In this document: in pieces, positions 34,834 through 47,899 of the stretch
How positions within the stretch are numbered: the stretch's first letter is position 1
How the letters are laid out: each line of letters starts with the position of its first letter
From: Liolophura sinensis
Taxonomy: Eukaryota; Mollusca; Polyplacophora; Chitonida; Chitonidae
Reading direction: 5' to 3'
DNA: 64,000 nt
Assembly (NCBI RefSeq): GCF_032854445.1
Contig: NC_088303.1
Coordinates: forward strand, 32,063,501-32,127,500
Made by a program: the position numbers and the translations under genes
The notes under the pieces: generated by a model
Databases searched by the model: none
What the model was told of the DNA's origin: nothing
Seen by the model: the letters and a program-made list of their open reading frames with translations, nothing else

Positions 34834-37439
34834 GAAAGATGACTTGTGCAATCCTTGGCACATATTCTTATACTGAAAGGGGAGTTGAACTCTAACATTT
34901 GGACTCGTTAGGTTCCAATCCAGAAACCCGAAGGATTTCATTAACTTCTTTTCTTCAACCTTGCAGGTTTATTCTGAATGGACAGACCTGATACCAGACG
35001 GACAATTCTGCCCAGGCAACCCTACGAGGCTTACCAGTGCAGTGTGTATCCGAGGTGCTTGCGAAACAAATATGGACAATTGAAGGATTAGTGTAAAAGA
35101 TTTCGGCAATACCTTCAGAGAATGAAGACGAGGTGAATAAGTTGAACACCTGAACGAGCTGTTTTATGTAAGGAAAAGTTCATCGTAAATTTCAAAGATT
35201 CACTGTCGATAGTTAACACAAAAAGACTAGGATATCAAGAGAGAAAATGTCATATAGGTGAGTGCAAGCATACTCATTCAATGGATTTTCATGTAATACA
35301 TAAGGTTTTTTAAATAAATTCTGCTAATAGTCCAAACCGTAGCATAAGGCGTACCTTACAGAAAACTGTATACAATACAGTGTTGAAATATATAGTCTTT
35401 TTATATTTGGAACGTCAGACTGAACGGTGTACATTAAGGCAACCCTGTTCTCATTCCAGTTTTTAAGATAACCTTCCCCATGCTGCCTGGAGTGGATTTC
35501 TCTCTCTGTGGAACCTAACAACTATGGGCATTATTTTAGTGTTCCTCGTGACGTGGAGATGTACCAGCGATTATCAGAAGCGAAAGACGAGGCGCCAAGA
35601 CAAATTAAAGCATATACAAACCACGGAATTGTAGTATTGACCCTAGAATAGAAATAAAATGTGGAAAAGGGGAAAGATATCCAATGTGAAATGACGAGTT
35701 ATCTGAAAGAATACAGAGATACTTTTGTTCGCGTGCGGCGTGAATTTCGGACAAAATAATTACATCTTGTTAAGTGAAAAGGGCCTACTAAGAGGAAAAT
35801 AACGTTGATGAGAATAACATTTGATATTTAATCTGTAACAGAGTGGGACTCCACTATAGAAGCAAGTGGCTCCGATCTTCACCATGTATGCAGCTTCCTT
35901 ACCCGACACCAGACGGACTCCGGAGCCATGAAATATTCAGTGGAGTTAATTTATTGTCGAGTTACGTGTGAAAGGAGTATACTTCCAAATCTTGTCGTAC
36001 TGTGAACGTCATAAACAGACTGACTGATGGAAATTAATGGCCAAACTCGTGTTAACTATTAGATTCTGATGAGGAAGACAAAGTCAAAGACCAGACAAGT
36101 TAATAATACACATGTTTGTCTGTGCACGTTAGCCTCGGGCAGACTCTAAAGGCCAAATTATCATATATAGTTTCTCAAGATGTATATATATATATATATG
36201 GTGGTCCATTCTCACTATTATACATTTCCGATTTTCTTGTCTGTGAAGCATGCGTTTCTTTTCATTGAATTTGAAATCCAGCTCACAGAAAGAGAGCGAA
36301 ACGGCTTTTGGAATCACTATTAACTATAAAAGTCAAAGTAGCTCCAAAGGTTTCTCAAAGAAATATGAATGAAACATACAGCTGAAAGCTGGAAACATAT
36401 GGGATTGAAACCATCATCAGTTTTCAACGATGCATGGAAGATAGTAGATCCAATTCAAAATTCAAACTCGCACTTTGTGAATAAGATCCTGGTAAAATAC
36501 AAATATTGATATCTCAGTTTTGATTTTCATTGTAACTGTTCATGCATAAATTTATTTATTTATTTTATTTTTTTATGTAACGTTTTGCATAAATCGTCAA
36601 TCTGACCATTTTATGGGCTGTTCTTAACTCATTTGACATATAATTGCATAAATCCATTTTGATCGAAAATTGATTTATCATTAGCCATATACCCTTATAC
36701 ATTATACGGATTGCATTATCCTTTATTGTGACGAACTATGGTCAATCTCCTAATCGATGGATCTATGCATTAATCATTCAGTCTGTTTCTAAAATATTAA
36801 AAGCCATAATTTTATTAGCTTTAGTATATGTGAAGACGAAAGGAGAAACGAGTGGAGTCTAAGTGATGTATATAACAAATTAAGTGAATTGCTATATAGC
36901 ACGAAAACATGATACGTTGAGGGAACATGCAGAACATGTTATCAACGGTCTCTTGGAAATTTGTTAATATATTATTTATCGTGGGTGGTCCATATTTTGG
37001 CCTTCATGTAACCTCGTGTGGAAGTTATATGGGTGGTCTGTATCACAATTTAATTGATTGAAGCCTGAAACTTAGTGGCTTGCACATAATTATGGATTTA
37101 CTTTCAGTCGCCTGATCACAGTTAGACTACTAAGTTGGCCTTTATATCTTTGAGATGTATTATGCGCCCCGCCGTGCAGATTAAATGTCAGTACTAAATA
37201 AAACAAGGCTAACATGCAACACCATCAAGTGCTGTAACTACAACACCTTTTTTAGGGATACATATACATTAAAACGCTTTTTCTACTCTGAAACACTAGT
37301 AAATTGTGACTTAGAGTGATGTCTAGAACATGGGCTTTTTATATCATTGGTGTATGGTATATTCCTGAAGATATCAGCGTTGAGTTTGACTTGGTCTGTG
37401 GGGATAGTGAACTAGAGTATACATACAGTCGCCATTAAA

Positions 37440-37780
37440 ACTTGTCACTTCCAATAGATCCGCTCTGATGGCTTTCCCAGACCAATGATATCAGGGCCAG
37501 AGAAAAACGTGAATAACTTCATTATTCCTATCCAACTCATGTCGTGTTATGTAAAGTCAGACCCCGAAATGGCTGCTGTTGAAAAGCTATCGGGAAAGCG
37601 ATATCGCGCAAAACGGTGAGAGCATGCTGTAATGGAGGCGCTGATATGCCAGCTCCTAACGTTTAATATGTCAGAGTAAATTGACAAGGAGTCGACTGTT
37701 GATGTTGGATTTTTTTCCATGTCTGATTAATCAGAGGAATGAAGTAACCACCAACGATGGCAGGGGTAGGCTATACGGTT
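37440..37780. promoter_or_regulatory. Candidate regulatory block
   Basis: GC-balanced composition with CATTATTCC, a palindromic TGATTAATCA (about 37723-37732) and a CCAAT-type ACCAATGATATC. The TGATTAATCA palindrome is a paired/bicoid-type homeodomain dimer-like site. The evidence is motif-based only. Confidence 0.22.
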
Positions 37781-39095
37781 CGAGGGACCCACATGGTAAA
37801 CCGCTTAACAAGACGGTATAGGCCTATAGGAGTATATGCTCGACCTTAATGCTCTCTGTATATGGGGTACACTTTTTCTGGCGCAATGACAGCTCAGGTC
37901 CAAGCTCGAATGACCGTTGTTCTCTTGTAAATATGCTATCTATATGCCACAATTCATCGTCGCAAAAAGATTACAAAACTTTGGTCGAAATTACTTCAGG
38001 TGAAAAATGTCCTTATTGCAAAGACAGAAGGTCGCAGTCAGTGGTCAAAGAGAATTCCACACACAACCACCTCTTCAGTATACCCATGTCTGAGACAGCA
38101 TCAGCCGTGAAATTCTCACTTTCATCGTGTTTCGTCAATTTAGAGGTCACATTTATGGTTTGCGTTTACAAACGTGTAACACTGTCAGATATGGCATCCT
38201 GGCAAACACCCTAATTTCCACTGTCAATCACGGACTTTATTAATGATCCAAACGTACACAGTAACCCATTCTATTGATCAAAGAACCAGTGGTCTTAATC
38301 AATCACAATAGATCCCTCAATCAAACAAGCAATCATTCAATCAGTGGATACGATAGCAAACTGGACAAAATGCTAATACTCTATATCATCTGTTGAGGCT
38401 CCACGGCTTTTCAGCTTTTTGGCTTGTGTGGACTGTTTAGATAATTGACTAGTGAGGATTTTCATGATACTTAATCTCTGCAAGTATCCCGTGTTTCATT
38501 TGATCGAAATTTAATCGTTTCTATTTTACAAACTGAAATGATCTCTGAGAATAAATCGTTCGTCTTCGTGAGTAGGTTGGCATATTATACATATATATAT
38601 ATAAATATACATACAGGCTGTATACTAAAACTCGCAAATCAGATGTAATCAGATCATCAGAGATCATGAAATCTGACAATAAGATAACTTCAAGTTGACA
38701 TATCGTTCTCATTGACGACAACTGGTTCTGCTTGTGTGGTCTGCTTTGGTGCTGACATATGTATACAAATCTGTCCTCTCCATAATTCCCGACTGTTCGT
38801 TAATCTCCTAATATAAGAGTCAAACAGATGTGCTCTGAAATCGATACTTCGATTTTCCCCTCTTTCAGGCTGTTCATATAAGTGGATAAATTCTCTAACT
38901 TTTGACATGTCGTTAAATACAGATCATACCGGTGTGTCAGATCGAGGAAGTCGGCTTAAATAATAATGGTGAAATTTCAGCACAAAACGATTATCTACTC
39001 GACTGTGTTAGCCACTGAAGTGAGCGAGCTGCTGTCAAAATGGCCGGTTAAAGATGTCGTCTGCTTCATTCATTCATAAAAAACGCACGTGCGAT

Positions 39096-39110
39096 GACGC
39101 CACCTGCTGG
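39096..39110 (-). promoter_or_regulatory. CTCF-like site
   Basis: On the minus strand CCAGCAGGTGGCGTC fits the CTCF core CCASYAGRKGGCRSY at 14 of 15 positions. A perfect 8-bp inverted repeat with a 4-base loop (39136-39155) lies just downstream. CTCF is present across most bilaterians. Whether this site is bound is unknown. Confidence 0.35.
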
Positions 39111-39384
39111 TGCGAATTGCAGACGGATCTTTACAGACGAAGTCCTCACTTCGTCAAGACGGCGTAATTCCGGGAAATTTGAAAAGCAAACTTTCCAGGC
39201 TCTTCGCATCTTTTTTCAAGGGTGGTCGCATTTGATGTGTGTCTGTATAGGCAATTTTCTGCTTGTTTTCATCGCCCGGTCCCTGTCAACAGATGTTTAT
39301 GACACGACGGCGCGGCCCTCGACATTAATCATATCTCAGTGGCTGAGGGACACTGGGTATAGCCTTCCTAGTATGGGAGGGTAC

Positions 39385-39435
39385 GGGGGGGGGGGGGGGG
39401 GGGTACGGCCGAGAGACGGGAAGGGGGGGGGGGGG
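39385..39435. repeat. Two poly(G) runs (19 and 13 G)
   Basis: G19 at 39385-39403 and G13 at 39423-39435, separated by 19 mixed bases, with GGGAGGG just upstream. Able to form G-quadruplexes on the + strand. Run lengths may be misassembled. Confidence 0.85.
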
Positions 39436-40030
39436 CTAAGGTGCATGTATGGGTAACAGAGGGAATACTTGAAGAGAAAAACCGTCTAACAAAACCCATC
39501 TTCACATAAAAGTGAAACTTATGACAAATCTTTGTTCCTTCGAGGCTGCTGGTATGTTAACATCGAGGCTGTTGGTATGTTGTGAGATAAAATCAGGATT
39601 TTGTGTGACATGCATTTGTAGGCCCACTCTACGCGATATATATTATCTTTTAGTTTTATGGCGATTTTACAATAACACTCGTGTGAAACTCTAGAACATC
39701 TACACCTCATCATAGTTCATGCTCCCGAATTTCTGGTCGATATATTGAAAAAGTTCAAACTTTAAATATTTACAACAAAGTGGAAAGTGAAAAATTGATG
39801 TACAAAGGCATCAAATATAGTTAACACGAGCCGCTGAGTTAATAGGTAATAAACTCCACGTATACATGCAGGGCTGATCATTGATCACCCAGATATACAA
39901 TTTAAATAAAGGGATTCCTTGGATAGTAACATTACTGGAGGAGGAAATCTGTTACAGCACTACCCATTATCAGGACCCATCAATGTAGGAGACATCAACA
40001 TGGAGAGTAAAACTGTATAGAGGAACGACG

Positions 40031-40269
40031 GGGCCTCCACGGCTGAGGGCGTTAACACGAAAGCGCGGCGCAATGACCCAGGAGCCTCTCACCAATGTGG
40101 TATCCCTGAGTTCAAGTCCAGCTCATGCTGGCTTCCTCTTCGGGAAGGTCTGCCAGCCAAGTGCGGATGGTTTACCACGCGCTCTGTCCGGTGTCCTCCC
40201 AACATAATGCTGGCCACCGTCGTATAAGTGAAGTGTTCTACGCAAGAACAATACCAGTCAAATAAAAAA
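40031..40269 (+). mobile_element. Near full-length SINE, older copy
   Basis: It has the tRNA-like head (GGCCTCCACGGCTGAGGGCG, box A-like but changed; CCCTGAGTTCAAGTCCAGC, box B-like), the body (CTTCCTCTTCGGGAAGGTCT and TAATGCTGGCCACCGTCGTA) and a damaged tail ending in CAAATAAAAAAA. Compared with the copy at 24.2 kb it has many substitutions. No clear target duplication remains, so it is older. Confidence 0.9.
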
Positions 40270-41979
40270 ACCTCAGCTATGGTTTTATTCTGACAGCCCT
40301 TGTACATGTGAAGAAAAAAATGCGGTGTGTAAAAACGCAGTTTATTAATGCCTAGAATTACTCAAAATAATGTGAAGATTCCACTCTAATGCAATTAGCA
40401 GCTGTAAGTATTAAAATATTCTAGATATGGTGATGCAAAGTAAAAAAAAAAAAAAAAAAAAAAGAAACAGAGAAAAAAATCGGTACCGACACGAATTCTC
40501 CCACAAGTATTTCAAAATATTTATCTTCAGTCATGTGAGCTAAATACATGCGTAGTGAGGTCGAAGAAAATACACACTGAGAAAGTAGATGTGCTATCGT
40601 GGTAACCTCGTTGACATAAGCATGTTTATTTGATGCCATGACGTGTTCACTGTTTGGGTAAAAAAAATCTTCACAGTTTTAGTTGCAAATTAATCCCCCA
40701 GATTTTCCTGTTGGGAAACTATTTTGGCACAACTTCCTGACTATGGTAGTCACAGAGGCTAACCTATTGGATGTGGACATTTTACGCCTCGTTTTTAAGA
40801 GTATAAACAGTTCTACCAAATTTTCTGACAGCTGGAAATGCTGTAAACAGACGGATATTTATTAGCCGTGTTTTTTTTCCTCTGCTGGGAGAGATCAGAT
40901 CGCATGTAGAGTTTTTTATCAAGAATAAACTTACACTGACTTGTTTATTTCTCGGTCGCGCATAAGATTTTCTCAATTTAATGTAACTGTGGTAGAAGTT
41001 ATTTTCTCCATAGCCACAGAGATCGCAGATTGGCATGCTGGCTAAGTTTGCCCAGCTAAATAACGTTTGCTTGACAGCCAGAAGAAACACATTGAAAAAT
41101 GAAGCTGCAAAATGATTCTATCTGGCAAAATTGAGACACATTTTAGCATGCCATCTTTTCAATAAGCCTTGATTGAAACAGATTATCCGTATTGAAATGT
41201 GAAGGAATACTGTTTTATTAGTAATTTCGCTGTTTGGCTATCTATTTATTGCGTTTTGGAATAATCGGACGTCCATACCTTCCGCTGTCATGAGAAAATC
41301 ACGCGACCACGCATGCGCCATATCGTAGTTGCAATATCCGGTGTGATGTGATAGCTTTCAAATCGGCGTTTGATTGTCGTCTGCTTCATTCAAACTTCCC
41401 AGCTGTCGCTAGTGGTGCGGTTACATTTATTCCATTTGACACGTCAAAGCGTTATTGACATATCTGTCAAATATGAAGCCGACAGGGATAATGGGTTAAA
41501 TTTCATAAGAATTAACCAGGAGGTAAAGTTAAGCGATTTTGGTTGTCAGATAATCAAACCGTGGCCGGTAGAGTCTAGAGCTGGGGTGAATCGACAAGGC
41601 TGTGGAAGTGATGGATAGTTTGTAATAGACGAACACTGTTCAATGTTCTCTTGGACGATTTAACAAGGATTGTAAACAGCCCAAGCAGCTGTACCTCACC
41701 CACCAAGACAAGTGTATCGCTATGTAGACTAAATTCATTTTATCCACTAAACAAAATGAATTGATTTTTGTTTGCTATCTCCAACCTTTCATACATATAG
41801 TACACTGGAGTGTTTGAGGGCTGTCAGAAACTCGCTTTGTTGCATGATTAGCTAATAAACGTCTCTATATCATCTGACGGCTTCATCCGACCCATTCTTT
41901 ACAAAAGGCTTCATACATATCAATTTAACGTCTTTGTGAGTTAAAATGGATTCTTTTGAAGTTAACAGAAGTATGTTTC

Positions 41980-42740
41980 TGTTGATGAGATAACAGCTTT
42001 CATTTGACAATGCCGAATGTGATGAGGATTGGCGATGGGATGGTTGGGCGGGTGCAGGGGCATAGACGGGCGAAAGGGGAGTGCGTGAAGATCAGTGACA
42101 TTTCTACCTTATCATCCACCATCGTCAGTCCCGCTTGTCAATTCTGCTTTGTCCATTTGACATTCATCCGGAAACTCAGTCCCATCCCGGGCTGTTCAAC
42201 TCTTCCCCGAGACTGTTGGACAATGCCAGCTGATGGACATATGTTTGCCGTGTCAGCAACGGCTAACAGACGTACGGGGCATACTCCAAGACATTTCTGT
42301 GTCATTCCAGCGAATTAAATCAAGCTGGGGTTGGATAAGGGTTAATGTATGAGGGACAATCTCCGATAAAGGCATCTACATTGTACCATCGCTGACTCAC
42401 AGGCTACATAGACAGGCGCGTATTTTCACTGAGATTTGTCCAATCTGAGAGGCTTCTAGTAAAAGGATTGTTTAATAAAATTAAAAGAATCCCAGTTCAG
42501 AGTTAGTTACGCTCTGACTGCAATTGACATGCGCGGGGTTAAGACTGAAGGTGTGGGGATATACTGATCCCAAGGCCTGTTTCAGGAGCTGTTCAATACC
42601 GAAGGTTAATATAGTATCACCCAGCTTAATTGCTCTCCAGTATTGGAGGTTAAGATGGTCTCATCGTGTGCTGATCTTCTCGAAGACACGGGAATCTGAA
42701 GCCAATTTCCCGTCCAGTCGAGCTGGCCTTATCCCCTAAG
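41980..42740. promoter_or_regulatory. Candidate regulatory block
   Basis: About 750 bp of GC-balanced DNA with CAGCTG (about 42229), TTTGACATTCATCC and TTGACATGCGCGGGGTTAAG segments. The frame at 42004-42318 (104 codons) has no known motif. I read the block as non-coding, by inference. Confidence 0.22.
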
Positions 42741-42999
42741 CTTCTGATATAATGAGCATGTTCTTTATTGCGGTTGGGGCGCTCTCCCGTTGCCCTGCCC
42801 TAGTCCCGACTAACCCCGGACTTATTACACTTAACACCAGAACCCTATGCTCATCTTAAACTTTGTGGCCCCTCCACTCCAAGCTTAGCAGTCTAAAATG
42901 GTTTCGAATGAAGCAACTCCTTAGAAAGCTCATATAGTGTGGTGATTTTTGACTCAATTACGCTAAGTGGTGGGGGTGATGGGATCGGAGAACCCTCGC

Positions 43000-43400
43000 C
43001 CTGCTCAAATCACTGTTCGGATTGCTCACCTCTGATCAAACCGTCGTGCAAGCGGGTTTATTCAAACTCAATCGATGTGAGGGCTCTGGAGATGGAGATA
43101 ATTGATTAAAGTTACTTTCTCGACTACAACGGACTAACAGTGTTGGAGAAAGATACCAGCGAGAAAAACACGGTAATGTCAGGGACAATAAGCCTACAGT
43201 GCCGGTTTTGTGTCTTCAGGGAAATGTAGGGATGGGTGGGAGAGAACGTTTGGGAGCCGGCGAGTGGAGGGCTAATCTTCCCAACTCAGCCTCATGTTGC
43301 TCTTTGCCAACCAACTAAAATAAACCTAATCAGAGATCCGAAGTCCCGGCGAGAGAAATCAAATATTCTCGTGGACAAAACTAGTCTGTAATTCAAACCG
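43000..43400. promoter_or_regulatory. Candidate regulatory block
   Basis: Contains AATCGATG, a TAATTGATTAAAG segment (about 43099-43111) combining a homeodomain core with a TCF/LEF-like end, and CCTAATCAGAGATC. Composition is balanced in AT-rich surroundings. No frame is convincing. Confidence 0.2.
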
Positions 43401-43799
43401 CTGGACACATGCTGTAGATACAAATGCGGTAAAATTTCTGTGAGAAACCGTAACTATCAATCCACCAAGCACAGTAGAGGCAAGAGGGTGTTGACATTAG
43501 AAGTAGCCCTGGGCTTGCCTGTCTTCGCTTACCCACGAATCAATCAACAGGTACAGGCTAAATGTTTATCTCGTTCGCTTCCAAACATCCAACCCGTCAT
43601 CAAAGCATTTCCGATCCTTTACGTCAGAATTTCACTGTTAATTTACATTACCGTACATTCAAGCGTTAATTAGAAAGAGGACACAATCTTGGTACGCGAA
43701 TATTCATGGCCTCACCGAGGGTTCATTTCTTGTCGCAGTTTGAATGTGTTAATTTCTTCTAAACCCCTTGTATCAATCTCTGACGGTTCGGTGTCGTCC

Positions 43800-43855
43800 C
43801 ACCATCGTACAAAGGACACATTCTTCAATATGAGTCAAATAAATAAATCAAGACC
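43800..43855 (+). mobile_element. Possible SINE tail remnant
   Basis: CACCATCGTACAAAG, CATTCTTCAATATGAG and TCAAATAAATAAATC appear in the order of the SINE tail but with heavy decay. Confidence 0.3.
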
Positions 43856-44069
43856 ATAAAGAGTGTTATTTAGTGTGGACTTCCATGAAACATCTTCCGA
43901 TGAAGGAAACTGGCGACATATGCTTAAAATGGACATCGCACTTCCTCCATCTGGTAAATACATTTTTACGTCAGTTCTAAACGTCTGCAAACCTGTCCTC
44001 TTACCAACTTCAGGTGGAAAACATCAACATTTGAAAGATCCGCTCTAAAATTTATAATAAATGCTAATA

Positions 44070-44580
44070 CCTTCTCCATGCCCGTGAACCTGTTTGAGAA
44101 GATTGATGCGTACGGTACGCAGCAGGCCCCCTTGGTTCATGCCAACGGCGAGTTTCATAGCTTAAGATAAGTGGTAGTTAGTGACTGTTTGAACCATTAT
44201 CCTATTGGCGGTCTTCCGTCGATTTGACCACAGCTGGACCTTCCACTACAGCGGCACACATGTTACCACGTGACGGGGCTGATTTTAGCCGTTTAACAGA
44301 CGGGATTTAAATTAGCCGCGGTCAATTACAGGGACCGTCCAAACATAATTAGCGTAAATGAAGCCAGTTAGCCTTAGGTATCACATGTCCGATATATCAG
44401 AGTGGCGGAAAGATGGGGCCTCGACAAAACCTCATTTCTCAAACCGCCAAACAGAAATGAATCCCACTTGCGGTTTCTTTGGTCAACAAATGGCAGGAAA
44501 CCGATCACTTTTAATGACAGGTTGTTGTTGTTGTTCTCACGATCTCATCAGCAGAGGCTAGTGCAATACACCAATCGTGT
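44070..44580. promoter_or_regulatory. Candidate enhancer with E-boxes and homeodomain sites
   Basis: CAGCTG (44231-44236), ACATGT (44258-44263) and CACGTG (44267-44272) are followed within 90 bp by AATTAGCCG (44310-44318), CAATTA (44323-44328) and TAATTAGC (44346-44353). This is the densest mix of E-box and homeodomain-type motifs I noticed downstream of the gene. It shares the word AATTAGCCG with the cluster at 31.65 kb. Confidence 0.32.
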
Positions 44581-45047
44581 TGACATTATTTGATTTGTTT
44601 TCGTAACTGTAAGCTGCTGTGTGAAAAGCGAGTACAGCTAAAGTATCTCGTAAAACAGCTGACAATGTTAACAGTGCCCTTTGAACCCTTACCAAGAAGA
44701 AAGTATTTGATTGCTCGCTTAATAATGTACAGAATCGTTACTCTGTTGCTCGGTGGTGGTAATTAGAAGTGGTAATACTAGCACAACGGAGATGGTTCGC
44801 AACACGGTGCAATTATGATGAAAACTTAGCTGTAAAAATGAACGAAATGAAAGTTAATTATCCTTACAAAATTGTATGAAGCGTGTAGTACCATCGATTA
44901 AGGAACACATAAATGCGTAAATTGTATGATGTTACGATTTAACTGAACACCCAATGCTGATCTCTTTTCGTGTATTTTAAAAGCATAAAGAATTTTTTTT
45001 TATAGGCCTTATACTCCAAAGAAAATAAAATAAATGAAAAAAGCGGC

Positions 45048-45150
45048 CAGCAAAGTGCGAATGGCCGTGGGTTACCTCCCACCTTGATGCTGGTCGCCGT
45101 CATCTGTGTGAAATATTCTTAAATACGGCGTTAAACACCAGTAAAATAAA
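45048..45150 (+). mobile_element. SINE 3' fragment
   Basis: CAGCAAAGTGCGAATGGCCG, CCACCTTGATGCTGGTCGCC, GTGAAATATTCTTAAATACG and GCGTTAAACACCAGTAAAAT match the SINE body and tail in order. The head is absent. Confidence 0.85.
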
Positions 45151-45999
45151 TCTAAAAGATAGATTCTAGTTCCTGTGATCACAAGACTCTACTAAGAAAG
45201 CGATTACAGTAAACCTACCATCAGATTGCCTTCTACAAGGCTTTCAAAAAGATTGCAACACGTTAACAATTTTATCAACATCAAGAAAATAGTTATCATT
45301 ATTCAAAAAATAAACATTACTCTATTTATGTAGAAATCGACTGTTATAAAGGCCTGTAAATAACAAACAGTTGTGGTGACATTTCAGGTAGGATTCATTA
45401 ATTAGGCACTTTTTCACAGAAGGGATTTCTCTCGATGATATTACTGAACACTGACATAAGGCGCGTTAAACTTTTATCATCCATTTATTCATTCATTAAG
45501 AATCGGTTCCATCATTCACTTACGACTTACACGAGGCATAAGAACTTGTGAAATCATTCGTCATGAACAAATGTATAGGATTGTTGCGGCATCATTAAAG
45601 TTATAAATCAGGGTGAAAGAAATGGGAACATCAGAACATTCTATACAAATACCTTTTAGCTTCGTTGTCACAAAACAATAAAAGAAGACAGCTTTTGTAT
45701 GGGCTATAAATTTCATGCCCATTTTATTCTAGACAGTTTCAAAACTTTAAAGAGACGAGGTAAAACTGTCTGTTGTTTCGTCCAAAGTTTGATAGGTTAT
45801 TTATATTTGTCAGCTAACTAAGCCCAAAAAATTTTCCACTGAGAAAACTTCTTTTAGATTAGCTAAGTGCGAAGTCGGAGAAGTCAATTTGTGGAAAAAA
45901 CGAGTTTATCTGAGCGGTGGTTTCTCTTGTCATATGTAATGTAATAAAAGGCAGAGAAATTGGAATCTGACTGAATGAAATTACACATCTAAGTGTTTA

Positions 46000-46600
46000 A
46001 TTCTGGTGTCCCGGAAGCGAGGCGGATCTTGTGTGGAGAAGACAACGCGAGGAGAGGAAAGTCCGCCCGACTGCTGGTCGGATATTGCGATTCGGCAGGC
46101 AACACTTTGCCTAAATGCTCTTTATGAAAAACAAAATTGACAGTCTCTGTCAAACGTGTAATCCCTGGCGTTAGAAGAATTGCCGCTAACACGTAAATGA
46201 TAAATTCCATAGCGCCGGGAGAAAAATATTCACCAGTGGAAGTTTTGGTTTTTATTCAATTTGGCTGGACCTCGGTGACACCCAATGTGAGTTTAAGTGA
46301 CGGCCTTTCCGGGCTCGCTTGATTAGCCAGCCTTTCTCGCCAGTTCGATCGGACATCAGCAGTGGTGCTTTTAATCATGAACGATGTGGATTTAACCGGC
46401 TAAAATGAAACAGATACATTTTATTAAGTCTTGTTGGAACAGGCTGAGTATATGTTATAATAAAAGGCGAGCGCGAGTTAGAGGTGTCCCCAATATCCTG
46501 ACGAATTCACGGACTTGTGACTGACAAATGAGCCTCCAGCACAGAAGAGCTCGACCCAGTCCACCCGCGGCTCTGCAACACGCGATGCCAAACTGAGCAG
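46000..46600. promoter_or_regulatory. Candidate regulatory block
   Basis: GC-balanced DNA with TTTAATCATGAAC, GCTTGATTAGCC and TTTATTAAGTC segments, with sharp transitions to AT-rich DNA on both sides. It could equally be a decayed unique exon, but no frame supports that. Confidence 0.22.
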
Positions 46601-47899
46601 CTCTGATCTCTACTGGAAGTCTGTCAGCCTATAGATTGAATTACACACCCTTATAAATTGGGTTACTAACCAAAATACAATCGTCAATATTGGTGTTTAT
46701 GTTAATCTGTCAGTGGTAGTATCATATTCCCTGGGCTTCATATACACAATACGACACCAAGGAAATCATTGAATTTCGATACGTAATTTAATCTTGATTT
46801 TTATGTAATCGATGCACATGCAAATAGTACTATTATCGGCTATTTAATACATAAAAACATATGGATGTATGTCTGTACAGTTCTTAGATCAATCTGATCG
46901 CCATGTTTACAAGATCAAAACTATACAACATATATATTTTGTATATACGCATGACTTTTTTAAGAGAACGAACAAACCGCTCAAACATTTCAAGGTTTTA
47001 CTTGTCTTCTAAATGTATGAAAACTGACTGAAAAAATTTCAATGAAAATTTCCCAATGTACCGGATTCACATGTATGTCATGTAAACGCTTGCAAGGTAT
47101 TGATGCTCCCTACTCATTGCCTAATTTGAGACTTGTTCCGCTTTACCTGCTTAGGTATGTGCTTCCAATTCTTTAACATTTAGTTAACATCAGGAAATAA
47201 ATGTATGTATGTATGCTGAGGCTTAAGAGTGTACTTTTTTCAGTCATATGATGGCGAGGACTCACTAGGTGTGTGTACCTATACTGTGTCAATATCAGGA
47301 AATATCGTCACGAACTGACATATTCCCTACTTTTAAAACATCACAGTTATAATGTTGCATTACACGATGCCGAACTCACTCACAGCCATGTAGGCCACGT
47401 CCAGTTTATACACAAACATCAGCCTGAATAGAGTTTAACTGGCTTCTTCTTTCAAACGTATCACCGAGAATGCCGATTGTAAAATGTTATAGATAAAACA
47501 TGTGCACTGCTTACGAGAGATGCGCTCTACACTTCTTGGCCATCGTGATAATTCCACTTGGAGGTACCTTGCAGTATTTGTATTTTACTTTTACAAGATA
47601 ATGTGTTTTTTCATAAAGTGCGTAAGTGCGATAGAGACATCACTGAGGAAAGTTGACATCATTGAGGAAATATCAAATGATATATGTCGATCCCTGGGAA
47701 AAGCCGTGTAACAGCAGTTTCATTCAATTATCTGTCTGCTAGCAACACTAAAATATTCATTTTACTTGGTTTCGTTCTATATGTTGCATGTATATACAGC
47801 TCTTAAACTTGCTTTCTTAATCAGCTTAGTCAGATTGTCCGAGAAAACAACATTTTGGTGAACTTCTATAGTGATTTCTTAATTGCTTCACTAGAACCA

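Larger units (their letters stand above)
34834..40030. other. Gene-free stretch
   Basis: No supported exon. The open frame at 37849-38214 has one CPYC pair and no recognisable domain, so it is not called. Patches at 37.44-37.78 and 39.02-39.37 kb are GC-balanced. The latter holds a CTCF-like motif and is followed by G-runs. Confidence 0.5.
40270..45047. other. Gene-free stretch rich in GC-balanced patches
   Basis: No supported exon. A poly(A) run occurs at 40442-40463. Blocks at 41.98-42.74, 43.0-43.4 and 44.07-44.58 kb differ in composition from their surroundings and are the best candidates for regulatory DNA here. A possible SINE tail remnant lies at 43.80-43.85 kb. Confidence 0.5.

Noticed and set aside
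37849-38214. 121-codon open frame on the + strand with a CPYC motif
   Set aside because: A single cysteine pair is not a zinc finger. The rest resembles random translation, and no splice context or homologue is recognised.
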